From the NCBI GenBank assembly GCA_945949475.1, contig CAMFET010000004.1, positions 1-20,948 on the forward strand: DNA of 20,948 bases, given 5' to 3'. A program made the position numbers and the translations under genes. This stretch comes from an uncultured Phascolarctobacterium sp. GTDB lineage: Bacteria > Bacillota > Negativicutes > Acidaminococcales > Acidaminococcaceae. This document shows positions 15,260 to 20,948 of the stretch, piece by piece. The notes under the pieces are model-generated. The model was not told where the DNA came from. It worked only from the letters and a program-made list of their open reading frames with translations, and did no database searches. Position 1 is the first letter of the stretch. Every line of letters begins with the position of its first letter.

Positions 15260-15265
15260 ATTATA
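15260..15265 (-). promoter_or_regulatory. Possible -10 of the trmB operon
   Basis: A perfect TATAAT on the minus strand lies 38 bases before the trmB start. No hexamer resembling TTGACA lies at the right distance, so this is only half a promoter. Confidence 0.35.
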
Positions 15266-15342
15266 CATCCAAATGCCTACTTACGCACGAAAAGTTTTCA
15301 CAAGAAGCAAAGAAAAGTACTTATGTAATTTTCTGAATTTAC

Positions 15343-15371
15343 TTGTATTTTCCCATAATTCATGCTATAAT
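15343..15371 (+). promoter_or_regulatory. Extended -10 promoter of the cold-shock gene
   Basis: TTGTAT (15343-15348) and TATAAT (15366-15371) are 17 bases apart, and TGC directly precedes the -10, giving a full extended -10. The transcript should start near 15378, with a leader of about 55 bases. Confidence 0.75.
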
Positions 15372-15380
15372 GAATATAAA

Positions 15381-15399
15381 GACTACAGCAGCTGCAGTC
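15381..15399 (+). promoter_or_regulatory. Hairpin at the 5' end of the cold-shock mRNA
   Basis: GACT pairs with AGTC and, after one A-C mismatch, CAG pairs with CTG around a 3-base loop. It begins within a few bases of the predicted transcript start. Stabilising or temperature-responsive roles are known for cold-shock leaders in general; here only the structure is visible. Confidence 0.45.
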
Positions 15400-15432
15400 C
15401 CCTCAAAAACTACATCATAGGAGTGATAAATT

Positions 15433-15672
15433 ATGATTCTTTTAGGGGAAATTCATTGGTTTGATCCCATTAAGGGCTACGGCTTCATTCGCACCAAGAA
15501 GGGTAAGGATATCTTTGTCCATTACACAGCCATTAAGGGCACTGGCTTTCGCACGCTCATTGATGGAGAAAAGGTTTGCTACCAAATAGTAAGAAATCCG
15601 CAAGGACTTGTGGCTAAGGATGTAACGCGCCTGCACAGTCCTGCTCCCCGCCCTCGCATGCACTACCATTAA
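15433..15672 (+). CDS. Cold-shock-domain nucleic-acid-binding protein
   Basis: A 79-residue protein that is one cold-shock domain plus a short tail. GEIHWFDPIKGYGFI carries RNP1 (KGYGFI for the usual KGFGFI), and DIFVHYTAI is RNP2; GFRTLIDGEKV and GLVAKDV complete the beta barrel. Such proteins bind single-stranded RNA or DNA and act as RNA chaperones. It is somewhat divergent from the CspA type: the first strand has E and H where K is usual, and the tail (SPAPRPRMHYH) is proline- and histidine-rich. The ATG at 15433 has AGGAGTG upstream. It stands alone between its own promoter and a strong terminator. Whether it responds to cold cannot be told. Confidence 0.88.
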   Translation: MILLGEIHWFDPIKGYGFIRTKKGKDIFVHYTAIKGTGFRTLIDGEKVCYQIVRNPQGLVAKDVTRLHSPAPRPRMHYH

Positions 15673-15710
15673 GTTTTGCGCCTAAGCAAGGGCCTGCTTC
15701 TTAGATAACT

Positions 15711-15744
15711 AGGGTACACCCACACAAGGTGTGCCCTATTTTTT
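15711..15744 (+). terminator. Rho-independent terminator of the cold-shock gene
   Basis: A 10-bp stem with one G-U pair (15711-15720 with 15728-15737), a 7-base loop and a following ATTTTTT run make a strong terminator 39 bases after the stop codon. Confidence 0.92.
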
Positions 15745-15760
15745 GTATGCACTTTTATTA

Positions 15761-15776
15761 TTGATAATATTATTAA
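15761..15776. promoter_or_regulatory. Near-palindromic AT-rich dyad, Fur-box-like
   Basis: TTGATAATATTATTAA is palindromic except at one base pair. Its halves TGATAAT and ATTATTA resemble Fur half-sites but lack the usual central spacer base. It could be a metal-regulator operator, which would suit an iron importer, but AT-rich sequence yields such dyads easily. Confidence 0.3.
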
Positions 15777-15892
15777 TTGTAAGACGAATGTCGCAAGCAG
15801 AATACACTACTCCACACTTAAAAACACTAAAAAAAATACACAAAATCTCACTATCCCCTTGCATGTTTGTAAAATTTATGTTAAATTTAAGG

Positions 15893-15955
15893 ATGAAAAT
15901 AGTCGGACTAGCAGCAGCACTGCAGCTGCCGAAACCGACCCTATATGCTGAATAA
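15893..15955 (+). CDS. Possible 20-residue leader peptide of the ABC importer operon
   Basis: ATG at 15893 opens MKIVGLAAALQLPKPTLYAE and stops at TAA 40 bases before the binding-protein start. The frame overlaps the first leader hairpin and ends just before the second. A poor AAGG abuts the ATG. If the weak promoter candidate ending at 15886 is used, the message would be nearly leaderless here. Expression is unproven. Confidence 0.25.
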   Translation: MKIVGLAAALQLPKPTLYAE

Positions 15956-15994
15956 CCGGACAATGGCGCCGGAAAATCAAGGAGGTTTTCATCC

Positions 15995-17026
15995 ATGTTG
16001 AAAAAAACTAGTATCGTAGCAATGGCTTGTGTATTAGCTGGTTCCATGCTCTTCGCTGGCTGCGGCGGTGGCGAAAAGAAAGCTGCTGCTCCTAAGGCTG
16101 ATGGCAACAAGCTCATCATCTATACCTCTATGAAGGAATCCCTCATTAAAGGTATTGTAACCGGCTTCGAAAAGAAAAACCCTGGCATTAAGGTTGACTA
16201 TCAATCTGCAGGCGCTGGCAAGCTGATGGCTAAAATTGCTGCTGAACGTCAAAGCGGCAAGATTTTGGCTGACGTTATCTGGACCAGTGAGGTTCCTGAC
16301 TTCTACAAGATGAAGAAGGAAGGCATCCTGGCTAACTACAAGAGCCCCGTATTCAAAGAAATCGTTAACCCCTTCGATGATTATGATGGCTCCTTCCATG
16401 CAGCTCGTCTGGGCACTCTGGGCATCATCATCAACACCGATAAAGTTAAGACCGCTCCTACCCAATGGTCCGACCTGAAGAAACCCGAATTCAAGAACGG
16501 CTTTGCAGTTGCAAACCCCGCTCTTTCCGGCACCGCTTATATGTCCATCGCTCTGCTGCAAAAACAATTTGGCCCCGACTTCTTCAAAGAGCTGAAGGCT
16601 AACGGCGCTCGCGTAGGCAAAGGCTCCGGCCAAGTTATCGACGATACTGCTTCCGGCGAATTGTCTGCATCCCTGGCAGTTGACTATATCACCAACGCTA
16701 AGATCGCCAAGGGCGCTCACATTAAGATGTGCTATCCGCCCGAAATGCTGGTAGTTCCCTCCCCGGTAGCTATTTTCAAAGACTCCAAGCAATTGGATGC
16801 TGCTAAGAAATTTGTTGACTACCTGCTGGGTCCAGAAGCACAACAATTGGTAGCTAACCAAGGCACCATCCCCGTTCGTGAAGACGTTAAGATTGATCCC
16901 AAGTTCCAACTGCCTTCCCCGAAGGAAGCTTTGAAGAAGGGTATCAAGGTTAACTACCTCGAGATCATCGACAGCAAAGAAAAGACTGTTAAAGAGTTCT
17001 CCGACCTGATGCAAGTTAAAAAATAA
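15995..17026 (+). CDS. ABC importer substrate-binding lipoprotein (Fe(III)/thiamine/phosphonate-type)
   Basis: A 343-residue exported lipoprotein with a signal peptide ending in the lipobox LFAGC (acylated C23), then a flexible GGGEKKAAAPKA linker. The mature part starts LIIYTSMKESLIKGI and continues GFEKKNPGIKVDYQSAGAGKLMAK, split around the typical binding-protein fold of the FbpA/AfuA/PhnS/ThiB cluster; later come ADVIWTSE, GTLGIIINTDKV and LLGPEAQQLVANQGTIPV. It should capture the solute and deliver it to the permease. The substrate is not readable: Fe3+, 2-aminoethylphosphonate, hexose phosphate and thiamine all occur in this cluster. Codons are strongly biased to a favoured set (GCT, AAC, GTT, CTG), pointing to high expression. 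AAGGAGG at 15979-15985 precedes the ATG. Confidence 0.9.
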   Translation: MLKKTSIVAMACVLAGSMLFAGCGGGEKKAAAPKADGNKLIIYTSMKESLIKGIVTGFEKKNPGIKVDYQSAGAGKLMAKIAAERQSGKILADVIWTSEVPDFYKMKKEGILANYKSPVFKEIVNPFDDYDGSFHAARLGTLGIIINTDKVKTAPTQWSDLKKPEFKNGFAVANPALSGTAYMSIALLQKQFGPDFFKELKANGARVGKGSGQVIDDTASGELSASLAVDYITNAKIAKGAHIKMCYPPEMLVVPSPVAIFKDSKQLDAAKKFVDYLLGPEAQQLVANQGTIPVREDVKIDPKFQLPSPKEALKKGIKVNYLEIIDSKEKTVKEFSDLMQVKK

Positions 17027-17042
17027 TATTTAACAAATGCGT

Positions 17043-17082
17043 AAAAACGGGCAGAGCGGGACTTTCCCGTTCTGCCGTTTTT
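17043..17082 (+). terminator. Terminator-like hairpin between binding protein and ATPase A
   Basis: A long stem (about 17 pairs with one bulged G and one G-U pair) around a CTT loop ends in TTTTT. It comes 17 bases after the binding-protein stop. Since the rest of the importer follows without a convincing new promoter, it probably lets a fraction of polymerases through and so sets a high binding-protein-to-membrane-complex ratio. Confidence 0.85.
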
Positions 17083-17145
17083 GACTTATATGAATAATGT
17101 GTATTTTCGTATGATTCATCCAAAATTTTTACAGGAGGTAGCCTA

Positions 17146-18237
17146 ATGGAAGATATTATTAAGGTCGAAGGTGTGGCCAAGGGCTACGGCAAGCACCAAG
17201 TCCTGCAAGATTTAGATATCGCCATCAAAAAGGGTGAATGCTTCACCCTCTTGGGACCCTCAGGCTGCGGCAAAACCGTCCTCATCCGCCTCATTGCCGG
17301 TCACGAAGTACCCGATGCAGGCAAAATCATTATTGATGAAACCGTAGTAGCGGACAGCGCAAGCGGCGAATACATTCCGCCCGAGCGCCGCGGTCTCGGC
17401 ATCGTATTCCAGGATTACGCAGTATGGCCCCATATGACTGTATTCGAAAACATCGCTTATCCTCTAAAGATGGAAAAGCGTCCCAAGGAAGAAATCAACG
17501 AGCTGGTTATGAAAATGATCGAGGTCGTGGGCATGAAGGGCTTGGATAAACGTCTGCCCTCCGAGCTTTCCGGCGGTCAACAACAACGTGTCGCTCTGGC
17601 CCGCGCTCTGGTAGCCGACCCCAGCGTAATGCTGCTCGACGAGCCCCTGTCCAATTTGGACGCCAATTTGCGCGAGGAAATGCGCTTTGAAATCAAAGCA
17701 TTGCAGCGCAAATTTGGCATCACCGTATTATTCGTAACCCATGACCAGGAGGTTGCTCTGGCAATTTCCGACCGCTTGGCCATTATGGATGCCAAGGGCA
17801 AGATTCGCCAAATCGGTAACCCCTACGAAATCTTTGAAAAGCCCGCAGATTTGTTCGTCTTCAAATTCATGGGCATTGCCAACTTTGTGCATGCTACCGA
17901 AAAGAATGGCAAATTCTATGTTGGTAATGGCAATCAAGAGATTCCTTGGGAGGGTCCCAAGGGCAAGGCTGCTCAATGGGTAGCCGGCTTCCGTCCCTCC
18001 GATGTAGAAATCCATCGCGAAGGCCCCGGCCTCAAGGGCATCATCCACCGCGCCAACTTCTTGGGCGCTACCATGGACTATGCCATCAATGTGGATGACC
18101 AATCCCTGCGCACTGAAATCGAAACCCACACTGCCATCAACAATAACCTGATGTTCAAGGAAGGCGAAGAATGCTACATCACCTTCAAAGCCTTACACTG
18201 GTTTGATGCAGAACAATTGAAGGAGGTGGAAGAATAA
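17146..18237 (+). CDS. ABC importer ATPase A
   Basis: A 363-residue ATPase of the PotA/FbpC/UgpC group with a C-terminal TOBE-like regulatory region (about 240-360). Walker A is GPSGCGKT at 37-44, Q-loop Q89, signature LSGGQQQR from 141, Walker B VMLLDE at 161-166 and switch H199; all are intact. It hydrolyses ATP to drive the fused permease. The ATG follows AGGAGGT by 7 bases. Its stop overlaps the permease start (TAATG), so the two are coupled. Downstream of the permease is a second, different ATPase, so the working complex may have one copy of each instead of a homodimer. Nucleotide stretches in the Walker B to H-loop region are nearly identical to the second ATPase. Confidence 0.95.
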   Translation: MEDIIKVEGVAKGYGKHQVLQDLDIAIKKGECFTLLGPSGCGKTVLIRLIAGHEVPDAGKIIIDETVVADSASGEYIPPERRGLGIVFQDYAVWPHMTVFENIAYPLKMEKRPKEEINELVMKMIEVVGMKGLDKRLPSELSGGQQQRVALARALVADPSVMLLDEPLSNLDANLREEMRFEIKALQRKFGITVLFVTHDQEVALAISDRLAIMDAKGKIRQIGNPYEIFEKPADLFVFKFMGIANFVHATEKNGKFYVGNGNQEIPWEGPKGKAAQWVAGFRPSDVEIHREGPGLKGIIHRANFLGATMDYAINVDDQSLRTEIETHTAINNNLMFKEGEECYITFKALHWFDAEQLKEVEE

Positions 18238-19934
18238 TGGCAAGTGGCACCATCAAAAAGGATAGTGGCTTTGGTATTGCCCAAGTCATTCTCTTCATCT
18301 CTATTGCAATTCTCGTTATTTTCGTAGCTTGGCCCGTGCTCCTGATTCTGTTCAATGCCTTCTTCGTAGATGGCAAATTCAACAGCATGGACTTCTATAA
18401 GGTCCTCACCGAGCCCGAAACCTTCCAAGCACTCATCAACTCCTTGATTATCGCCAGCATGACCACCGTTGGCTCCACCATCGTGGGTACCTTCTTTGCT
18501 TGGCTGGTAACTCGTACCGACCTTCCCTATAAGACCTTTATGAAGAGCCTTTTCCTCGTCCCCTTCATGCTGCCCTCCTTCATCGGCGCGCTGGCTTGGA
18601 AAATGCTGCTCAGCCCCCACTCCGGTTATATTAATAAGTGGTTCATGTCCGCCTTTAATACTACCGAGCCTCTTTTCGATATCTATACCTACCACGGCAT
18701 CAGCTGCGTTGAGGTAATGTACCTCTTCCCCTTCGTATTTATTCAGGTTTGCGGTGCTTTGGAGCGTATGGACCCCACCTTGGAGGAATCCGCCCGCATC
18801 AGCGGCGCCGGCCTCTTCACCATTACCCGCAAGATTACTATTCCCCTGGTGCTGCCCTCCATCATGAGCGGTGCGCTGCTCATCATGCTGTACTCCATGG
18901 CACACTTCGGTACCGTAGCAGTTTTGGGTATTGAACAAGGTATTTATAATATTCCTACCCTGATTTACGAAAAGATTCACGAATCAGCAGGCTCCTTCGC
19001 TTCCATCCGTACCGGTACCGTATTGGCTACCGTATTGATCGTATCCGCAGCCTGCATCATCTGGGCTCAACAAAAGGTGCTCAGCAAGGGCCATTACCAA
19101 ATCATCGGTGGCAAAAGCTTCCGTCCCATGGAGCTCAAGCTGCGCGGCCTGCGTTATCCCCTGCTGTTCTTCTGCTTGGCTTACATCGGCTTCACCATTT
19201 TGTTGCCTACCGTAGTTATCTTCATGGTTGGCGGCGTAGAAACCTATGGTCTGCCCCTGACTTGGGAAAACCTCTCCCTCAACAACTACAAGTACATTCT
19301 CTTTGAATACGACGTAACTCGCGACGCAATCTTCAACTCCGTAACCTTGGGTCTGGCTGCCGCCTTCATCACCATGTTTGCCGGCGTTATGATTTCCTAC
19401 GTTATCGTTAAGATGAAGGTTCGTGGCAAGGGTATTCTGGAATTCTTGGGCATGCTGCCCTTCTCCGTTCCCGGCTCCGTTATCGCCCTCGGCGTAATCC
19501 TTGCTTGGTCCGGCCAGTTCGGCATCAACATCTACAACACTGTATGGATTATTCTAGTATCCTACATCGCCCGCTACATGGCCTTCTCCCTGAAGGCTAA
19601 CTCCGCTGCATTAGAGCAGGTACACGACTCCCTGATGGAAGCATCTCGCTCCTGCGGCGCTAGCATGTGGCAATCCCTGAAGGACATCGTTATCCCCTTA
19701 GTGCGCCCCGGTATGATCAGTGCCTTCTTCCTGATTTTCCTGCCGGCCCTGCGCGAATTGACCGTATCCATCATGCTGTATGCTCCTACCACCAGAACCA
19801 TCGGCGTAGCCATCTACACTCTGAACGAGGACGGCGAAACCGTTATGTCCACTGCTTTGGCAGGCATCGCTTTGATCATTATCGTTTTAGGTCAAATGTT
19901 CATCAACCATCTTACCAAGAAAGCGAGTGAGTAA
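18237..19934 (+). CDS. Fused two-domain ABC importer permease (FbpB/AfuB/ThiP-like)
   Basis: At 565 residues with about 12 membrane helices, this is a fusion of two binding-protein-dependent transport permease domains. Each half has the cytoplasmic EAA loop that docks an ATPase: EESARISGAGLFTITRKITIP at about 183-203 and MEASRSCGASMWQSLKDIVIP at about 467-487, each including the conserved G. The fused layout is known for iron (FbpB, AfuB) and thiamine (ThiP) importers. The start overlaps the ATPase A stop by one base, with AGGAGGT upstream; ATPase B starts 5 bases after the stop. Two non-identical EAA loops facing two non-identical ATPases suggest a fully asymmetric complex. Confidence 0.93.
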   Translation: MASGTIKKDSGFGIAQVILFISIAILVIFVAWPVLLILFNAFFVDGKFNSMDFYKVLTEPETFQALINSLIIASMTTVGSTIVGTFFAWLVTRTDLPYKTFMKSLFLVPFMLPSFIGALAWKMLLSPHSGYINKWFMSAFNTTEPLFDIYTYHGISCVEVMYLFPFVFIQVCGALERMDPTLEESARISGAGLFTITRKITIPLVLPSIMSGALLIMLYSMAHFGTVAVLGIEQGIYNIPTLIYEKIHESAGSFASIRTGTVLATVLIVSAACIIWAQQKVLSKGHYQIIGGKSFRPMELKLRGLRYPLLFFCLAYIGFTILLPTVVIFMVGGVETYGLPLTWENLSLNNYKYILFEYDVTRDAIFNSVTLGLAAAFITMFAGVMISYVIVKMKVRGKGILEFLGMLPFSVPGSVIALGVILAWSGQFGINIYNTVWIILVSYIARYMAFSLKANSAALEQVHDSLMEASRSCGASMWQSLKDIVIPLVRPGMISAFFLIFLPALRELTVSIMLYAPTTRTIGVAIYTLNEDGETVMSTALAGIALIIIVLGQMFINHLTKKASE

Positions 19935-19939
19935 TCGTC

Positions 19940-20948
19940 ATGTCATACATCCGCTTAGTTAATGTTACAAAAAGATTTGGTGATGTTACTGCCGTCGATA
20001 ACCTGAATATCGAAATCGGCAAGGGCGAATGCTTCTCCATGCTGGGTCCCTCCGGCTGCGGCAAAACCACTACGTTGCGTATGGTTGCCGGCTTTGAGGA
20101 TTTATCCGATGGTGAGGTGTGGGTAGGCGACCGCCTGCTGTCTTCTCCGAAAAAGCATCACTATACTCCCCCCGAAAACCGTAATTTCGGCATGGTTTTC
20201 CAAGCCTTCGCCGTATGGCCCCATATGAGCGTTTATGAAAACGTGGCCTTCCCCCTGCGTCTGCGCAAGCTGCCCAATGCGGAAATCGAGCAACGCACTA
20301 AGGACGCACTGACCGCCACCAACCTGCTCAAGGCAGCCAATGATAGCCCGGCCGACCTTTCCGGCGGCGGCAAGCAGCGTGTAGCCTTGGCCCGCGCTCT
20401 GGCTATCAACCCCGACGTAATGCTCTTGGACGAGCCCCTCTCCAGCTTGGACCCCCATCTGCGTGAGGAAATGCGCTTTGAAATTAAGGATTTGCAGCGC
20501 AAATATGGCTTCTCCATTATTTACGTAACCCATGACCAGTCCGAGGCTATGGCACTGTCCGACCGCATTTTGGTTATGAAGCTCGGCGTAATGCAGCAAA
20601 TCGACTCCCCCTTGGATGTTTATAACAACCCCAAGAACAAGTTCGTCTTCAGCTTCATCGGCGTTTCTAGCTTCACCGATGTAGTTTGGAAGGGCAAGGA
20701 TGCCTATATTAAGGGCTCCGAGCACAAGCTGCCCAGCGGTCTCATCGTGCCTGAGCGCATGAAGGCCGAGGAAATGTTCAACCTGGCTAGCCGTCCCACC
20801 GAAATCCGCTTTACCAATGCCAATGACCCCAACGGCGTGCGCGGTCATGTAATCCGCAAGGCCTTCTTAGGCGAAATCGTGGACTATTTGGTCAAGATTG
20901 GCGACCAAGAGGTGCGCGTGCAAATCGGTCGTCGTGACCCCGGTCCCG
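19940..20948 (+). CDS. ABC importer ATPase B, altered signature motif (runs off the right edge)
   Basis: The first 336 residues of a second PotA/FbpC-type ATPase. Walker A GPSGCGKT is at 36-43, Q-loop Q88, Walker B VMLLDE at 160-165 and switch H198, all intact. The signature reads LSGGGKQR from residue 140, where the usual form is LSGGQQQR: the normally conserved Gln is Gly144 and the next is Lys145. The TOBE-like C-terminal part is cut by the window edge. In an A-B dimer this signature would complete the ATP site formed by the Walker A of ATPase A, so one site may be weaker. It starts 5 bases after the permease with only a weak ribosome site (GAGTGAG), so coupling to permease translation is likely. 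Confidence 0.93.
   Translation, partial: MSYIRLVNVTKRFGDVTAVDNLNIEIGKGECFSMLGPSGCGKTTTLRMVAGFEDLSDGEVWVGDRLLSSPKKHHYTPPENRNFGMVFQAFAVWPHMSVYENVAFPLRLRKLPNAEIEQRTKDALTATNLLKAANDSPADLSGGGKQRVALARALAINPDVMLLDEPLSSLDPHLREEMRFEIKDLQRKYGFSIIYVTHDQSEAMALSDRILVMKLGVMQQIDSPLDVYNNPKNKFVFSFIGVSSFTDVVWKGKDAYIKGSEHKLPSGLIVPERMKAEEMFNLASRPTEIRFTNANDPNGVRGHVIRKAFLGEIVDYLVKIGDQEVRVQIGRRDPGP

Larger units (their letters stand above)
15745..15994 (+). promoter_or_regulatory. Long AT-rich upstream region and leader of the ABC importer operon
   Basis: There is no protein family here. The region holds a near-perfect dyad (15761-15776), an A-rich tract (about 15818-15845), a weak promoter candidate (TTGCAT at 15859-15864, TTAAAT at 15881-15886, 16 bases apart), a 20-codon leader frame (15893-15955), two hairpins (GTCGG 15902-15906 with CCGAC 15935-15939; CCGG 15956-15959 with CCGG 15969-15972) and the strong ribosome site AAGGAGG just before the ATG at 15995. 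I do not recognise a known riboswitch; the TPP pattern is absent. Confidence 0.5.

Noticed and set aside
15731..15955. 74-codon open frame starting inside the cold-shock terminator
   Set aside because: It would begin with a GTG in the terminator stem and has no ribosome site; only its last 20 codons, with their own ATG, are kept as a weak leader-peptide candidate.
15891..15994. A TPP, FMN, cobalamin or guanidine riboswitch in the importer leader
   Set aside because: A CCGGACAATGGCGCC stretch faintly recalls guanidine-III, but the rest of that consensus is absent, and the cores of the other classes are not seen.
16034..17014. 326-codon open frame on the minus strand, opposite the binding-protein gene
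   Set aside because: It mirrors a strongly codon-biased lipoprotein gene. The lack of TTA/CTA/TCA codons on the sense strand removes antisense stops. Its translation has no family features.
18174..18980. 268-codon open frame on the minus strand, opposite the permease gene
   Set aside because: Composition rich in G, H, Q and N is typical of the reverse of a membrane protein gene; the sense strand has a full permease with two EAA loops.
20102..20848. 248-codon open frame on the minus strand, opposite ATPase B
   Set aside because: Same codon-bias artefact; the sense strand encodes all Walker motifs.

Overview
The window reads as the chromosome of an anaerobic, diderm (outer-membrane) Firmicute of the Negativicutes type, possibly Acidaminococcaceae such as Phascolarctobacterium. 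This is inferred from the style of the proteins, the ATP-type PEP carboxykinase, formate-THF ligase with FolD, strong AGGAGG ribosome binding sites and moderate GC. No rRNA, tRNA, CRISPR array, transposase or phage gene was found.

Layout, left to right. Positions 1-779 (minus) hold the N-terminal part of a membrane sensor with a CACHE-type extracytoplasmic domain, cut by the window edge. Facing away from it, 1008-2392 (plus) is a translationally coupled pair: a GNAT acetyltransferase and a metallo-beta-lactamase-fold hydrolase. A strong, probably bidirectional hairpin terminator (2414-2440) separates it from a minus-strand block: fluoride channel crcB, a free-standing Hpt phosphotransfer protein, a 350-base non-coding gap with a 14-bp inverted repeat, a hybrid histidine kinase (CACHE-TM-PAS-HisKA-HATPase-REC), then pckA with its own promoter and terminator. 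Next come the one-carbon operon fhs-folD-vanZ and the cell-wall/tRNA operon trmB-ftsW-pbp, all on the minus strand.

From 15433 the genes switch to plus: a small cold-shock-domain protein with a good extended -10 promoter and terminator, then an ABC importer operon running off the right edge. Its order is lipoprotein binding protein, ATPase A, a fused two-domain permease and ATPase B. The family covers Fe(III), thiamine, 2-aminoethylphosphonate and hexose-phosphate importers; the substrate cannot be read from sequence. A leader with a short ORF and two hairpins precedes the binding protein, and a terminator-like hairpin sits between it and ATPase A, which should make the binding protein the most abundant product.

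Working together: the hybrid kinase carries its own receiver but no Hpt domain, so the adjacent Hpt protein is its natural partner in a multistep phosphorelay whose output regulator is not in the window. Fhs and FolD interconvert formate and C1-folates, although this FolD departs from the canonical catalytic residues. FtsW and the class B PBP are the usual glycan polymerase/transpeptidase pair. The points most worth a second look are the two-ATPase importer with one altered signature motif, the FolD active site, the 14-bp inverted repeat upstream of hpt, and the leaders of pckA and the importer operon.
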